64,000 nucleotides of DNA from positions 1 through 64,000 of the forward strand of contig SFJH01000007.1 of the NCBI GenBank assembly GCA_004555155.1, in the 5' to 3' direction. Under the pieces are notes generated by a model. That model was not told the origin of the DNA. It saw only the letters and a program-made list of their open reading frames with translations, and searched no databases. A program made the position numbers and the translations under genes. This document shows positions 16,152-24,184 of this stretch, piece after piece; position 1 is the stretch's first letter; every line of letters starts with the position of its first letter. Source of the DNA: Clostridiales bacterium (GTDB taxonomy: Bacteria > Bacillota > Clostridia > Christensenellales > Aristaeellaceae).

Positions 16152-18032
16152 ATGGTCTCTTCCTCACTGCTGCTCATTCTGCGCGCCGCACTGCTCTGTC
16201 TGTCGTTCTTCGGACTGTGCGCGGCCGCGCGGGACACGCTGAAACTGCACCGCTTCATTGCGCCGTACTTCGTCGCCTCCTCGATCATCTGCGTGCTGAT
16301 GTTCGCAGGCATGCTGCACGTGCTGAAATACGGCTTTTACCTGCTGTACTTCGGCGGCTTTGTCGGCGCAATCGCCGCTCTGGCGAAAAGACTGCGCCGG
16401 CGCGAAAGGCTGGCTCTGCGCCGGTCGGACGGATATCTCATTGCCATAGGCGCGCTTGTGCTGATCTACATCATCTGGCGGCTCGGGCCGAGCTATCTAC
16501 ATGAGCGGGACGACCTCTCCCACTGGAGCATCGTCGCCCGCCATCTTCTGAAGACGGACGCCTTCCCCGACGCATCCGCCGTCTCCGTCACATTCCAATC
16601 CTATCCGGTGGGCGCGGCCGCCTTCATATACTACGTCTGCCGGACGCTCGGCAACCAGGAGGGACTGTGGCTGATCGCGCAGAACGTCCTCTATGTTCTG
16701 CTGTTCATGCCCATGCTCGCCCATGTGCGCGGCAACCGCAAATGGATTCTGCCGGTGCTCACGGCGCTGTTCGTGCTGCTGTTCAAGCACACGCGGCCGA
16801 TGGAATCCCTCTATGTGGACTGGCTGCTCAGCTTTTTCGGATTCGGAAGCGTCGCAGCCGTGCTGTACCATCGGGACGAGCCCTTCCAGGCGCTGCTCTG
16901 CGCCCTTCCCGGCGCGATCGCCGTAACCCTGTTCAAGAACAGCGGAATCTTCTTTGCCGCCGTCACGGGCTGCGCGCTCGGCATTGCCGTATCCGGGCGG
17001 AAGGGACGCCGCTTCGGCTGGCTGTGCTTTCTGATCTGCATGGCCGCGTCCGTCGTCGCCTTCCTGCTGTGGAATCTGCACGTCAAGCAGGTCTTTCCCG
17101 CGGGCCTGGAAACCAAGCATGCCGTCTCGCTGAGCACCTATGCGGCGCGGCTCGGCAGCAAGGATCTGTCGCTGATCCTTCGAACCTTCAAGAAGATGGT
17201 GATGCAGTGGCTGCAGCCGGACTTCTATCAGATTCAGGGGCTGCTGTTCATTCTTCTCGGATCCCTGTCCATGTATCTCACCGCGCGCCGGCGTCCGGAG
17301 CTCCGCATCCATCTGAAGCCCTCGCTGCAGGCGTTCGGGCTGATCCTGATCGCATACGCGGCATGGTATCTGATGCTGTACATGACCTACATATTCTCCA
17401 TGCAGGCCAGCGAAGCCCGCTCGCTCGCCGCCTTCGACCGCTACAACGGCACGGGGCTTCTGTTGATGGAGGGACTCTCGCTGATCGTGCTGCTCGACTT
17501 TTTCGCCCGCGACGAGCTTGCGCCCCGCGTGCATCCCACCGCGCTCTGCGCAGGCGCAGTCGCCGCAATCCTGCTCACTTCCGCGCTGGTCAAGCCCGGC
17601 GATTACCTCTACTGGTTCTATCCGGAGCTGACGCAGCGCCGTGTGACGCGCTGCGATTTCCGGCAGACCGCCTACGATTTCATGCAGGAATACGATCTGC
17701 CCCAGGATCGCTGCTATCTGGTCTGCGCGGGCTCCGTCGCCGAAGCAGCCGCCAACGGCTATTATGGACAGGCGTACTTCGACATGAAGTTCGAGCTGGA
17801 TTCGCCGTACATAACCGTCGTAGGCCGCATCACCGGAGAAGACGGAACCGATTCCTATCTGTACGGCAAGCAGCGGCAAAAGGAATATGTTGCCGACCCC
17901 ATCTCCAGTATTATGATGGATCTGGATTCCTTTGATGCAATCCTCATTCTTCAGGAGGATCCGGAATTCGACGGGAGGCTCGCCGAACTTCTCGAGGATT
18001 ACGACGGCGATCTGCCCATCGTTTACCCATAA
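16152..18032 (+). CDS. polytopic membrane protein, possibly a GT-C fold glycosyltransferase
   Basis: A membrane protein of 626 residues with about ten to twelve hydrophobic helices in the first ~480 residues and a soluble C-terminal domain of ~130 residues. The first extracytoplasmic loop has the acidic motif LHERDDLSHW; an acidic pair followed by His-Trp resembles the catalytic loop of lipid-linked sugar transferases of GT-C fold. The substrate is unknown and the assignment is tentative. ATG 16152 has AAAGGCGG upstream and a good promoter. It is a single gene, divergent from rny and convergent with a methyltransferase gene. Confidence 0.6.
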   Translation: MVSSSLLLILRAALLCLSFFGLCAAARDTLKLHRFIAPYFVASSIICVLMFAGMLHVLKYGFYLLYFGGFVGAIAALAKRLRRRERLALRRSDGYLIAIGALVLIYIIWRLGPSYLHERDDLSHWSIVARHLLKTDAFPDASAVSVTFQSYPVGAAAFIYYVCRTLGNQEGLWLIAQNVLYVLLFMPMLAHVRGNRKWILPVLTALFVLLFKHTRPMESLYVDWLLSFFGFGSVAAVLYHRDEPFQALLCALPGAIAVTLFKNSGIFFAAVTGCALGIAVSGRKGRRFGWLCFLICMAASVVAFLLWNLHVKQVFPAGLETKHAVSLSTYAARLGSKDLSLILRTFKKMVMQWLQPDFYQIQGLLFILLGSLSMYLTARRRPELRIHLKPSLQAFGLILIAYAAWYLMLYMTYIFSMQASEARSLAAFDRYNGTGLLLMEGLSLIVLLDFFARDELAPRVHPTALCAGAVAAILLTSALVKPGDYLYWFYPELTQRRVTRCDFRQTAYDFMQEYDLPQDRCYLVCAGSVAEAAANGYYGQAYFDMKFELDSPYITVVGRITGEDGTDSYLYGKQRQKEYVADPISSIMMDLDSFDAILILQEDPEFDGRLAELLEDYDGDLPIVYP

Positions 18033-18037
18033 GCTGC

Positions 18038-18149
18038 AAAAAGGCCGTCCCGCCGGAAGGGCAGAATGACCATCGCCCGCATCCGCCTGCTCTCAGGAGG
18101 GTGCGGGCGAACTGGATTTCCTGCGCCTCTGCGCGACACGGCCCTTTTT
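18038..18149. terminator. large structured convergent terminator region
   Basis: AAAAAGGCCGT (18038-18048) pairs over about 90 bases with ACGGCCCTTTTT (18138-18149, one bulged C), giving U-tracts in both directions. An inner stem CGCCCGCA/TGCGGGCG lies between them. Confidence 0.55.
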
Positions 18150-18719
18150 CTATTTCTTTTTCGCATAGCGGATCTCTCTTCTTTCCGCTTCAAAGACATA
18201 ATATCCGTCGATCTCCTGCACGCGCACGCCGCCGAACACGGCCCGCAGCTTGTTGCGGTACCAGTCCAGCCGCTTGGTGACCATCACCATCCGGCCGCCC
18301 AGCTTCAGCCGGTTGAAGCCCTTTTCGATAAACCGCTTCGCCACGGAAAAGTCGCTCTGGTAGGGCGGATTGCTGAGAATCAGGTCGAAGCCCGTGCGGT
18401 TCACGGCGGCGAAGCCGTCGGACAGCACGACCTCCACTCCTTCCACGCCGTTGAGCGCCGCGTTTGCCCGCGCGGTCTCGACGGCGCTTTCGTTCACGTC
18501 CGACATCACCACGTTCTCCGCGCCGCACTTTCGCGCCGCCGTGATCCCCACCACGCCGCAGCCGCAGCCCAGATCCATCACCTTCATCCCTGGACGGAAT
18601 TCCACCGTGGAGAGCATCGCCAGCGTGCCGCGATCCACGTGCTCCGGAGAAAACAGCCCCGGCTGCGTCTGAAGCTCCAGCGCCTCGCCCAGCACCTCGG
18701 TTTTGATCGTCATGCGCAT
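18150..18719 (-). CDS. RsmC-like class I SAM methyltransferase
   Basis: A methyltransferase of 189 residues similar to the RsmC/RlmG family, which methylates guanine N2 in ribosomal RNA. Motif I is VMDLGCGCGVVG, the acidic ribose-binding residue follows in SDVNESAVE, and the catalytic NPPY is in LSNPPYQSDF. It lacks the extra N-terminal domain of enterobacterial RsmC and resembles the compact YbxB-type proteins of Firmicutes. ATG 18719 (GGAG four bases upstream) is favoured over ATG 18713. The RNA target is not determined. Confidence 0.85.
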   Translation of the reverse strand: MRMTIKTEVLGEALELQTQPGLFSPEHVDRGTLAMLSTVEFRPGMKVMDLGCGCGVVGITAARKCGAENVVMSDVNESAVETARANAALNGVEGVEVVLSDGFAAVNRTGFDLILSNPPYQSDFSVAKRFIEKGFNRLKLGGRMVMVTKRLDWYRNKLRAVFGGVRVQEIDGYYVFEAERREIRYAKKK

Positions 18720-18738
18720 CTCACTCCTTGTCAGCGCC

Positions 18739-18744
18739 ATTATA
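18739..18744 (-). promoter_or_regulatory. -10 element for the RsmC-like gene
   Basis: On the minus strand TGCTATAAT is an extended -10 box; the -35 region is weak. Transcription would begin only about 13 bases before the start codon. Confidence 0.5.
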
Positions 18745-18834
18745 GCATACCTTTGCGCCCGACAAAAGTATAATTCTCGAAAGTTGGGAAAAGCTGTGGA
18801 TATTGACAATGCTTTGCCGGAGAGGAGGATGTCC

Positions 18835-19386
18835 ATGGCGCTGCCGATGGTCACCGCCGCCGTAGCGCTCTTCTACTTCGGCGCGATTCCGATTCACCTC
18901 GCGGTCTGCCTGCGGTTGGGTGCGAACGCCGGGTTCGGATTCGGCGTCTCGCCCTTCGAGCCGCGATTCGCGCTTCAAAGAGCGCGTCATCAGCAGAGCG
19001 CCGGTGGAAAGCTGCCTCCTTTCTGGAAAAAAATCTCCTTGCGGGACGCGCTGCCGGGCGCGCTGAGAGCCCTTCGATACGCTGCGGCCCACGTCAGAAT
19101 CGAGCGCGTCCGCCTGGACGGCACGTTCGCCTCGGACGACGCCGCGCTGACCGCGCTGGTCTGCGGCGGCGCGACCGCCCTCGGCAGCGCGCTGCGGTGC
19201 GCGCTGAGCCGGGAAGTGCGCTTCAGCCTCCGCCCGGACTTCTCCGGCGGCCCGCTGCGGGCGGAGCTGTCCGGAATGATCTCGATGCGCGTCGGGCATA
19301 TTATGCTTGCTGCGCTGTTCGGCGCGCTCCAATATGGATCAAGGAGGTTGAAAGAATGGACAAGCATCCCATTGAAAGCATCATGA
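18835..19386 (+). CDS. YtfI-like DUF2953-type protein
   Basis: A protein of 183 residues with an N-terminal hydrophobic segment (MVTAAVALFYFGAIPIHLAV), a basic central region and a weak amphipathic C-terminus. I recognise it mainly by context: in Bacillus-type genomes ytfI (DUF2953) lies directly upstream of ytfJ/gerW, and that gene follows here with a 31-base overlap. ATG 18835 follows GGAGG at six bases. The function of the family is unknown; a link to sporulation or germination is suggested by the partner. Sequence similarity is weak. Confidence 0.6.
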   Translation: MALPMVTAAVALFYFGAIPIHLAVCLRLGANAGFGFGVSPFEPRFALQRARHQQSAGGKLPPFWKKISLRDALPGALRALRYAAAHVRIERVRLDGTFASDDAALTALVCGGATALGSALRCALSREVRFSLRPDFSGGPLRAELSGMISMRVGHIMLAALFGALQYGSRRLKEWTSIPLKAS

Positions 19387-19805
19387 CCACGACCATGGAG
19401 AACATCCGCGATATGGTCGACGTCAACACCGTCATCGGCGACGCCATTCCCACGGCCGACGGCTGCACCGTCATCCCGATCTCCCGCGTGAGCTTCGGCT
19501 TCGTCGCGGGCGGCGGCGAGTACACCGTGCCGTCCCACGGCCGCGCGGACGCGAATCAGCCCCAGAGGGATCTGCCCTTCGCCGGCGGCACCGGCGCGGG
19601 CGTCACCGTACAGCCGCTGGGCTTTCTGGTCACCGGGCCGGATCAGGTGCGCCTGCTGCCCGCCCAGCCCTATGCGCCCATCGACCGCATCATCGAACTG
19701 ATGCCCCAGGCGATGTGCGAAATCAAAAACGCGCTCTGCGCCTGCATGAACAAGAAGAAGGATGAAGCGCAGCCCCAGCCGCCCCAGCCCGCGCCCGCGA
19801 ACTGA
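19356..19805 (+). CDS. ytfJ: GerW family sporulation protein YtfJ
   Basis: A protein of 149 residues matching the GerW/YtfJ family, needed in Bacillus for normal spore germination. The conserved start HPIESIMTTTMENIRDMVDV and the glycine-rich FGFVAGGGEYTVP segment are diagnostic; the C-terminus is Pro/Gln-rich (QPQPPQPAPAN). ATG 19356 follows AAGGAGG and lies inside the end of the ytfI-like gene, so the two are translationally coupled. Its presence implies a spore-forming lineage, although such genes can persist in non-sporulating relatives. Confidence 0.93.
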   Translation: MDKHPIESIMTTTMENIRDMVDVNTVIGDAIPTADGCTVIPISRVSFGFVAGGGEYTVPSHGRADANQPQRDLPFAGGTGAGVTVQPLGFLVTGPDQVRLLPAQPYAPIDRIIELMPQAMCEIKNALCACMNKKKDEAQPQPPQPAPAN

Positions 19806-19817
19806 CGCATGAACGAA

Positions 19818-19849
19818 TCCCTCCCGCGCATATGCTTGCCCGGGAGGGA
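19818..19849 (+). promoter_or_regulatory. hairpin sequestering the ribosome-binding site of the next gene
   Basis: TCCCTCCCG (19818-19826) pairs perfectly with CGGGAGGGA (19841-19849). The right arm contains the Shine-Dalgarno for the ATG at 19857. There is no U-tract, so it is more likely a translation brake than a terminator. Confidence 0.5.
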
Positions 19850-19856
19850 TCGCTGC

Positions 19857-20822
19857 ATGCAACCGACTTTGGCCATCATCGTGCCCGCGCCGGGCATGAT
19901 TTTCATCAACGGACGCTTTCTGGGCGAGGCTTCATCCGACGCGCCGCTGCTCGCCCCCGTGCACGCCTTTGGCGCGGTCTATCTGGAATACCGGCCGCTG
20001 GAGCCGGGCTGGCAGGCGCTGGCGCGAAAGCTGGTGCTGTCCGCCGGGAAACCGCTGGCGGATGTGCTCGCAGAGGACGTGTTCGCCGTCTGCTGGCCGG
20101 GAAACGTCACGGAGGTGGAGCTTGCGCCGCCGCGGGATCGGGCGGAGACGGAGGAGACGCTGTCGCTGGAGGGAATCAGCTTAAGGATTGTCCGCGGCGA
20201 ACGCAGCCGCATTGAAGTGGGCGGACTGCGCTGTCCGTTTCCCGAGAACGGCCAGACGCCGGAGCTGCGCCGTCTCAGCGGCTGCGCGGCGCTGACAGGC
20301 GCGGCGGGCGACGGTCGCTATGTGCTCACGCTGTCCCCCGACCTGTCCCGGCAGACGGGCTTCCTCCAGGCCGATCGCCTGGAATGGGAGTCCGACGCCC
20401 TGATTCGCGCCACGACCCTCCGCCGCGACGTGGCCGGTCACGCCGTGCTGGAGCGCTGGCAGATCGATCCCGCCGGGCTCCGGCTGCTCTCCGCGGAGCC
20501 AACCTGGGAATACGGCGCGCCCCGCGCGCCCGCTTCGCCGGAGGAGGCCGCCCGCGCCGCGATCGAGGCCGCACTGCTGGAGAATGACGACGAGGCGGAA
20601 TCCTACCTCTCCCCCTCGCTCGCGGCGCGGCATCCGCTGGACGCGCTGGCCGGATTGGGCACGCTGTGCCTTCCGATGAAATACGGCGCTCCCGGGAACC
20701 GCCCCTGCGTGGGACTGCTGCATGTGGAAACCTCCGGCTGCGCCAGCGTGCTGCCGGTCCGCTATCAGGCCGAGAAAACCGGCGGACAGTGGCGGCTCAC
20801 GGAGCTTTCCCCGGAGGGCTGA
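19857..20822 (+). CDS. protein of unknown function
   Basis: A protein of 321 residues that I do not recognise. The N-terminal ~60 residues (IIVPAPGMIFINGRFLGEAS) look like a small beta-rich module with a PEGA-like INGRFLGE turn; the middle is rich in beta strands and the C-terminal ~100 residues include an alanine-rich helix followed by strands resembling a small SnoaL/lipocalin-like end. No signal peptide or membrane segment is seen. ATG 19857 is chosen because GGGAGGG precedes it; ATG 19809, four bases after ytfJ, has no such site. It follows ytfJ by 51 bases and is probably co-transcribed with it. Confidence 0.6.
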   Translation: MQPTLAIIVPAPGMIFINGRFLGEASSDAPLLAPVHAFGAVYLEYRPLEPGWQALARKLVLSAGKPLADVLAEDVFAVCWPGNVTEVELAPPRDRAETEETLSLEGISLRIVRGERSRIEVGGLRCPFPENGQTPELRRLSGCAALTGAAGDGRYVLTLSPDLSRQTGFLQADRLEWESDALIRATTLRRDVAGHAVLERWQIDPAGLRLLSAEPTWEYGAPRAPASPEEAARAAIEAALLENDDEAESYLSPSLAARHPLDALAGLGTLCLPMKYGAPGNRPCVGLLHVETSGCASVLPVRYQAEKTGGQWRLTELSPEG

Positions 20823-20841
20823 GCCTGCCTTTTCCAGCAAA

Positions 20842-20877
20842 AATTTCCCCGGAGCGCGCTGACGCTCCGGGGAAATT
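20842..20877 (-). terminator. terminator after the uracil permease gene
   Basis: A perfect 15-bp stem (AATTTCCCCGGAGCG and its complement) whose minus-strand side ends in TTTTTG. It can also stop transcription of the convergent plus-strand gene. Confidence 0.85.
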
Positions 20878-20891
20878 GAAATGTGCAGGGA

Positions 20892-22256
20892 TCAGACCTC
20901 GAAGTTGACGGACTTGTCGCCCTGATCGTTGGTGCCGAACACGTAGTCGTTGCCGGGCAGGATGGCGTTGAGAATGATGCCCACCAGCGCGCCCACGGCC
21001 AGGCCGGACAGGCTGATGTTCACATTGCCGATGGCGAAACGGATGGCGCCGTTCACGCCGCTCATGGTGTCGCAGCCCAGGCCGCTGGAGAAGTTGATGC
21101 CCAGCGTAAGGCCCATGATCAGCGCGGCGATGATGACGTTGCGGTTCTTGGTGAAGTCCACCTGGTTTTCCACGACGTTGCGCACGCCGACGGCGGAGAT
21201 CATGCCGTAGAGGATCAGGGAGACGCCGCCGATGGTCGCCGCAGGCATGCAGGCGATCAGCGCCTCGAACTTCGGGCAGAAGGCGAAGATCACGGCCAGC
21301 ACGGCGGCGATGCGGATGACGCGGGGATCATAGACCTTGGTCAGCGCCAGCACGCCGGTGTTCTCGCCGTAGGTGGTGTTGGCCGGAGCGCCGAAGGCCG
21401 CCGCCAGCATGGTGGCGCAGCCGTCGCCCAGCAGGGTGCGGTGCAGGCCGGGATCGGCCACATAGTTCTCGCCCACGGTGGAGGAGATGGCGCACATGTC
21501 GCCGATGTGCTCGATCATGGTGGCCAGCGCGATGGGCATCATGATGGCGATGGAGCTGATCAGCAGACCGCCGTCACAGCCGGAGAACAGGGAGAACACG
21601 GTGTCCTTCATCTGGAAGGGAACGCCGATCCAGGCGGCGGTCTTCACGGCGGTGAAGTCCACCTGGCCGCAGAGGGCGGCCACCACATAGGAGCCGATCA
21701 CGCCCAGCAGGATCGGGATGATCTTGATCATGCCCTTGCCCCAGATATTGCACGCCACTACGATGACGATGGCCAGCAGGGCGATCCACCAGTTGGTGAC
21801 GCAGTTGTTGATGGCGGAGTTCGCCAGCGTCAGGCCGATGCAGATGATGACCGGGCCGGTGACGATGGGCGGGAAGAAGCGCATGACGCGGCTGGCGCCG
21901 AAGGCCTTGAACAGCGCGGAGAGGATGACGTACAGCAGGCCCGCGCACATCACGCCCACGCAGGCGTAGGGAATCCAGTTCATGCCCGCCTGATTCTCAA
22001 ACAGGGCGCACACGGCCGCATAGCCGCCGATGAAGGCGAAGGAGGAGCCCAGGAAGGCGGGAACCTTGCCCTTGGTGAGGAAGTGGAACAGCAGCGTGCC
22101 GAGACCGGCGAACAGCAGCGTGGCCGAGACCGGCAGTCCGGTCAGCACCGGCACCAGCACGGTCGCACCGAACATGGCGAACATGTGCTGGAAGCCCAGC
22201 AGCAGCATCTTGGGAGTTCCCAGGGATCTAGCGTCGCGAATACCCTTGTCAGACAT
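20892..22256 (-). CDS. uraA: uracil permease, NCS2 family
   Basis: A nucleobase:cation symporter of 454 residues with about fourteen membrane segments that imports uracil. Family landmarks include GFQHMFAMFGATVLVP at the N-terminus, the half-helix motif ATMIEHIGDMCAIS and the GAPANTTYGENTGVLALT block. ATG 22256 follows AAGGTGG. It lies 39 bases downstream of pyrR in the same transcript, behind the PyrR-type attenuator, so its expression should fall when uridine nucleotides are plentiful. Confidence 0.95.
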   Translation of the reverse strand: MSDKGIRDARSLGTPKMLLLGFQHMFAMFGATVLVPVLTGLPVSATLLFAGLGTLLFHFLTKGKVPAFLGSSFAFIGGYAAVCALFENQAGMNWIPYACVGVMCAGLLYVILSALFKAFGASRVMRFFPPIVTGPVIICIGLTLANSAINNCVTNWWIALLAIVIVVACNIWGKGMIKIIPILLGVIGSYVVAALCGQVDFTAVKTAAWIGVPFQMKDTVFSLFSGCDGGLLISSIAIMMPIALATMIEHIGDMCAISSTVGENYVADPGLHRTLLGDGCATMLAAAFGAPANTTYGENTGVLALTKVYDPRVIRIAAVLAVIFAFCPKFEALIACMPAATIGGVSLILYGMISAVGVRNVVENQVDFTKNRNVIIAALIMGLTLGINFSSGLGCDTMSGVNGAIRFAIGNVNISLSGLAVGALVGIILNAILPGNDYVFGTNDQGDKSVNFEV

Positions 22257-22295
22257 AACCCATCCACCTTTCTGTTTTCCTGCGCCCCATGCGCA

Positions 22296-22829
22296 TCAGC
22301 GGTCGCACAGCCAGACGTTCGTCTCGCCGTCGATGCCTTCCATGCTCACGCGGATGAACTCCGTGGTCGCCGTGGGGATGTTCTTGCCCACGAAGTCGGC
22401 GCGGATGGGCAGCTCGCGATGGCCGCGGTCGATGAGCACGGCGAGCTGAATCCGCTTCGCCCGTCCCACGTCCAGCAGCGCCTCCATGGCGGCGCGAACG
22501 GTGCGCCCCGTATAGAGCACGTCGTCCACCAGCACCACGGTCTTACCCGTCACGTCGAAGGGAATGTCCGTCCGGTTGAGCCTTGGCTCCTTCATCCGGG
22601 GCAGATCATCGCGGTAAAACGAGATGTCCACGATGCCGACGGGGACCCGCGTCCCCTCCACCCGCTCGATCGATTCCGCCAGCATTCGCGCCAGGGGCTC
22701 GCCGCGGCGGCAGATGCCGACCAGCGCCACGTCCGCCACGCCTCCATTGCGCTCGATGATCTCGTGCGCCATGCGCGTGACGCTGCGGCGCATCTGCTGC
22801 TCGTCCATGATCAGCGTCTTTCTCTGCAT
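22296..22829 (-). CDS. pyrR: PyrR, pyrimidine attenuation regulator / uracil phosphoribosyltransferase
   Basis: A protein of 177 residues that binds pyr mRNA leaders in the presence of UMP or UTP and also has uracil phosphoribosyltransferase activity. The PRPP-binding loop is VVLVDDVLYTGRTVRA; the N-terminal IMDEQQMRRSVTRMAHEI and YRDDLPRM segments are characteristic. ATG 22829 has GGAGG eight bases upstream, immediately after the attenuator's U-tract. It leads a pyrR-uraA operon. Confidence 0.96.
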   Translation of the reverse strand: MQRKTLIMDEQQMRRSVTRMAHEIIERNGGVADVALVGICRRGEPLARMLAESIERVEGTRVPVGIVDISFYRDDLPRMKEPRLNRTDIPFDVTGKTVVLVDDVLYTGRTVRAAMEALLDVGRAKRIQLAVLIDRGHRELPIRADFVGKNIPTATTEFIRVSMEGIDGETNVWLCDR

Positions 22830-22848
22830 GCGGCTCGCCTCCGTTCGC

Positions 22849-22949
22849 AAAAAATGCCCCCGCCGGCAGGCAGGGGCATGCAAAAGGCATCATTGAATTG
22901 CATCCGGCGCCTTGCCGACCTCACGGGATCGACTTAAAGGAATCCGTCG
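22849..22949 (-). promoter_or_regulatory. PyrR-type transcription attenuator
   Basis: The leader of pyrR-uraA contains, in transcript order, a PyrR binding loop (22910-22940, minus-strand core AUCCCGUGAGG between CCUU and AAGG arms), an antiterminator stem in which CGCCGG (22904-22909) can pair with CCGGCG (22861-22866), and an intrinsic terminator (22854-22879) followed by six U. The antiterminator and terminator share bases and exclude each other. By analogy with Bacillus pyr operons, UMP-bound PyrR would stabilise the binding loop and favour termination. Confidence 0.85.
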
Positions 22950-22955
22950 GACGAT

Positions 22956-22983
22956 ATTATATCTTCTCAAACACCCCTTGCAA
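22956..22983 (-). promoter_or_regulatory. promoter for pyrR-uraA
   Basis: On the minus strand TTGCAA (22978-22983), a 16-base spacer and TATAAT (22956-22961), placing the transcript start just upstream of the attenuator. Confidence 0.75.
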
Positions 22984-22996
22984 AAGCACATTTCAG

Positions 22997-24127
22997 TTAA
23001 TTTCCGATTGGGTTCGCCACAATTCCCGCAAAGCAGACCGCACCGGTCTCGCCGTCCGCGATGGCGAACACAAAGGGCCGATCCATGCAGAACTCGATGG
23101 GCAGCGGTTCATCCTCCGGCATGGCGAGCGTCTCCACCGTCACCGCCGTGACCGCCGCGGCCTGCGTGCCGTCCTCGTCGAGAATCAGCCGCGCCTTCTG
23201 CAGCACGCTGCCGATGTTCAGCTGCGTCTCCCGGCTGATGCCGGAAAAATCCGCATTGGTCCCAAAGGCGTCCGTCACGCCCAGCGCCTGCAGCACGTCC
23301 TTCAGCTCTGCATCGGCGGTGATATCCGTCTTCGGCATGGACAGCGCCACCTCCGGCAGATCCCAGTCAAACCGGAAATAATCCATTCCTTCCTCGCAGA
23401 GCCCGTCCAGCACCGCATCGACGCCGCCCTCCTCCGGCAGCGCGAGATACAGGCTCAGTTCGCTGTCCGCGTAGTCCAGCCGCAGCAGCTGCACGCCGTC
23501 CCGCTCGCCATAGTCCGCATAGAGGGTCTCGTGCATCATCTCCACCGTCATGTCGCCCTCGGGCGCGTGGAAGGTCTCCTCATACGTAGCGTCGGAATCG
23601 AACGGAACCCGCCAGTCCGCATCCATGGCGATGGCGTTGATCAGCATCAGCTGCATCTCCTCGGGCAGCTCGTCCATCAGATGGTCGATCAGCCCGTTTG
23701 TGGATTCCTTCACCCATTCGTTGATGCGCTCGGGCGAGGTCTCCTCCGCGGAAAACCACTCCGCGCCGAACTGCGCCTCCAGCGCCTCGATGTATTCCGC
23801 CTCGGGAACCATCTCGCCCGCCAGAAACGCCGCGTTGGCCTGCTGCAGACCCACGTCCGCCAGCGGCTGGATCAGCGCGGCCATCTCCGCCTCGTCGCCG
23901 ATCTCCAGCGCGTCCAGCAGCTGCCGCTTCGTCTCGCCCTCCGCGCCCCGCGCGGCCATCGCCAGCGCGCAGGCCAGGCTGTACGGCGACACCACCCGGT
24001 TCTCCGCGCCATCGAACTGCGCCTTCAGCACGGCGAAGCCCAGCCCGTTGCCCGGCGCGCCCTCCGCCAGCCCGGCGCAGCCCAGCAGCAGCATCAGCGC
24101 CAGCAGCGCGCAAATCAGCTTCTTCAT
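22997..24127 (-). CDS. serpin, predicted lipoprotein
   Basis: A serine protease inhibitor of the serpin fold, 376 residues. The N-terminus is a lipoprotein signal with lipobox LLLGC (Cys17), so it is probably anchored outside the membrane. Serpin landmarks are RVVSPYSLACALAMAARGA, NAAFLAGE, INEWVKESTNGLI, LINAIAMDADW and the closing PFVFAIADGETGAVCFAG. The hinge of the reactive loop (DGTQAAAVTAV) has the small residues needed for insertion, so it should be an inhibitory serpin. The scissile bond lies in about VETLAMPE; Leu or Ala at P1 would fit elastase- or subtilisin-like targets, but this is only alignment by eye. ATG 24127 uses the AGGAGG within a terminator-like hairpin. Confidence 0.9.
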   Translation of the reverse strand: MKKLICALLALMLLLGCAGLAEGAPGNGLGFAVLKAQFDGAENRVVSPYSLACALAMAARGAEGETKRQLLDALEIGDEAEMAALIQPLADVGLQQANAAFLAGEMVPEAEYIEALEAQFGAEWFSAEETSPERINEWVKESTNGLIDHLMDELPEEMQLMLINAIAMDADWRVPFDSDATYEETFHAPEGDMTVEMMHETLYADYGERDGVQLLRLDYADSELSLYLALPEEGGVDAVLDGLCEEGMDYFRFDWDLPEVALSMPKTDITADAELKDVLQALGVTDAFGTNADFSGISRETQLNIGSVLQKARLILDEDGTQAAAVTAVTVETLAMPEDEPLPIEFCMDRPFVFAIADGETGAVCFAGIVANPIGN

Positions 24128-24129
24128 AA

Positions 24130-24174
24130 AAACATCCACCTCCTGCCTATTCAGACGCAGGAGCGTGGATGTTT
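24130..24174 (-). terminator. hairpin that is both rpe terminator and serpin ribosome-binding site
   Basis: On the minus strand AAACATCCAC and GCTCCTGC pair with GCAGG and GTGGATGTTT around a ten-base loop, and five T follow directly before the serpin ATG. The right arm contains the serpin Shine-Dalgarno. It looks like an intrinsic terminator at the end of the rpe operon. Confidence 0.6.
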
Positions 24175-24184
24175 GTTCCGTCTC

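Noticed and set aside
20883..22937. Long plus-strand open frame opposite uraA and pyrR
   Set aside because: Its product is His/Asp/Gln-rich shadow sequence; uraA and pyrR on the minus strand are unambiguous.
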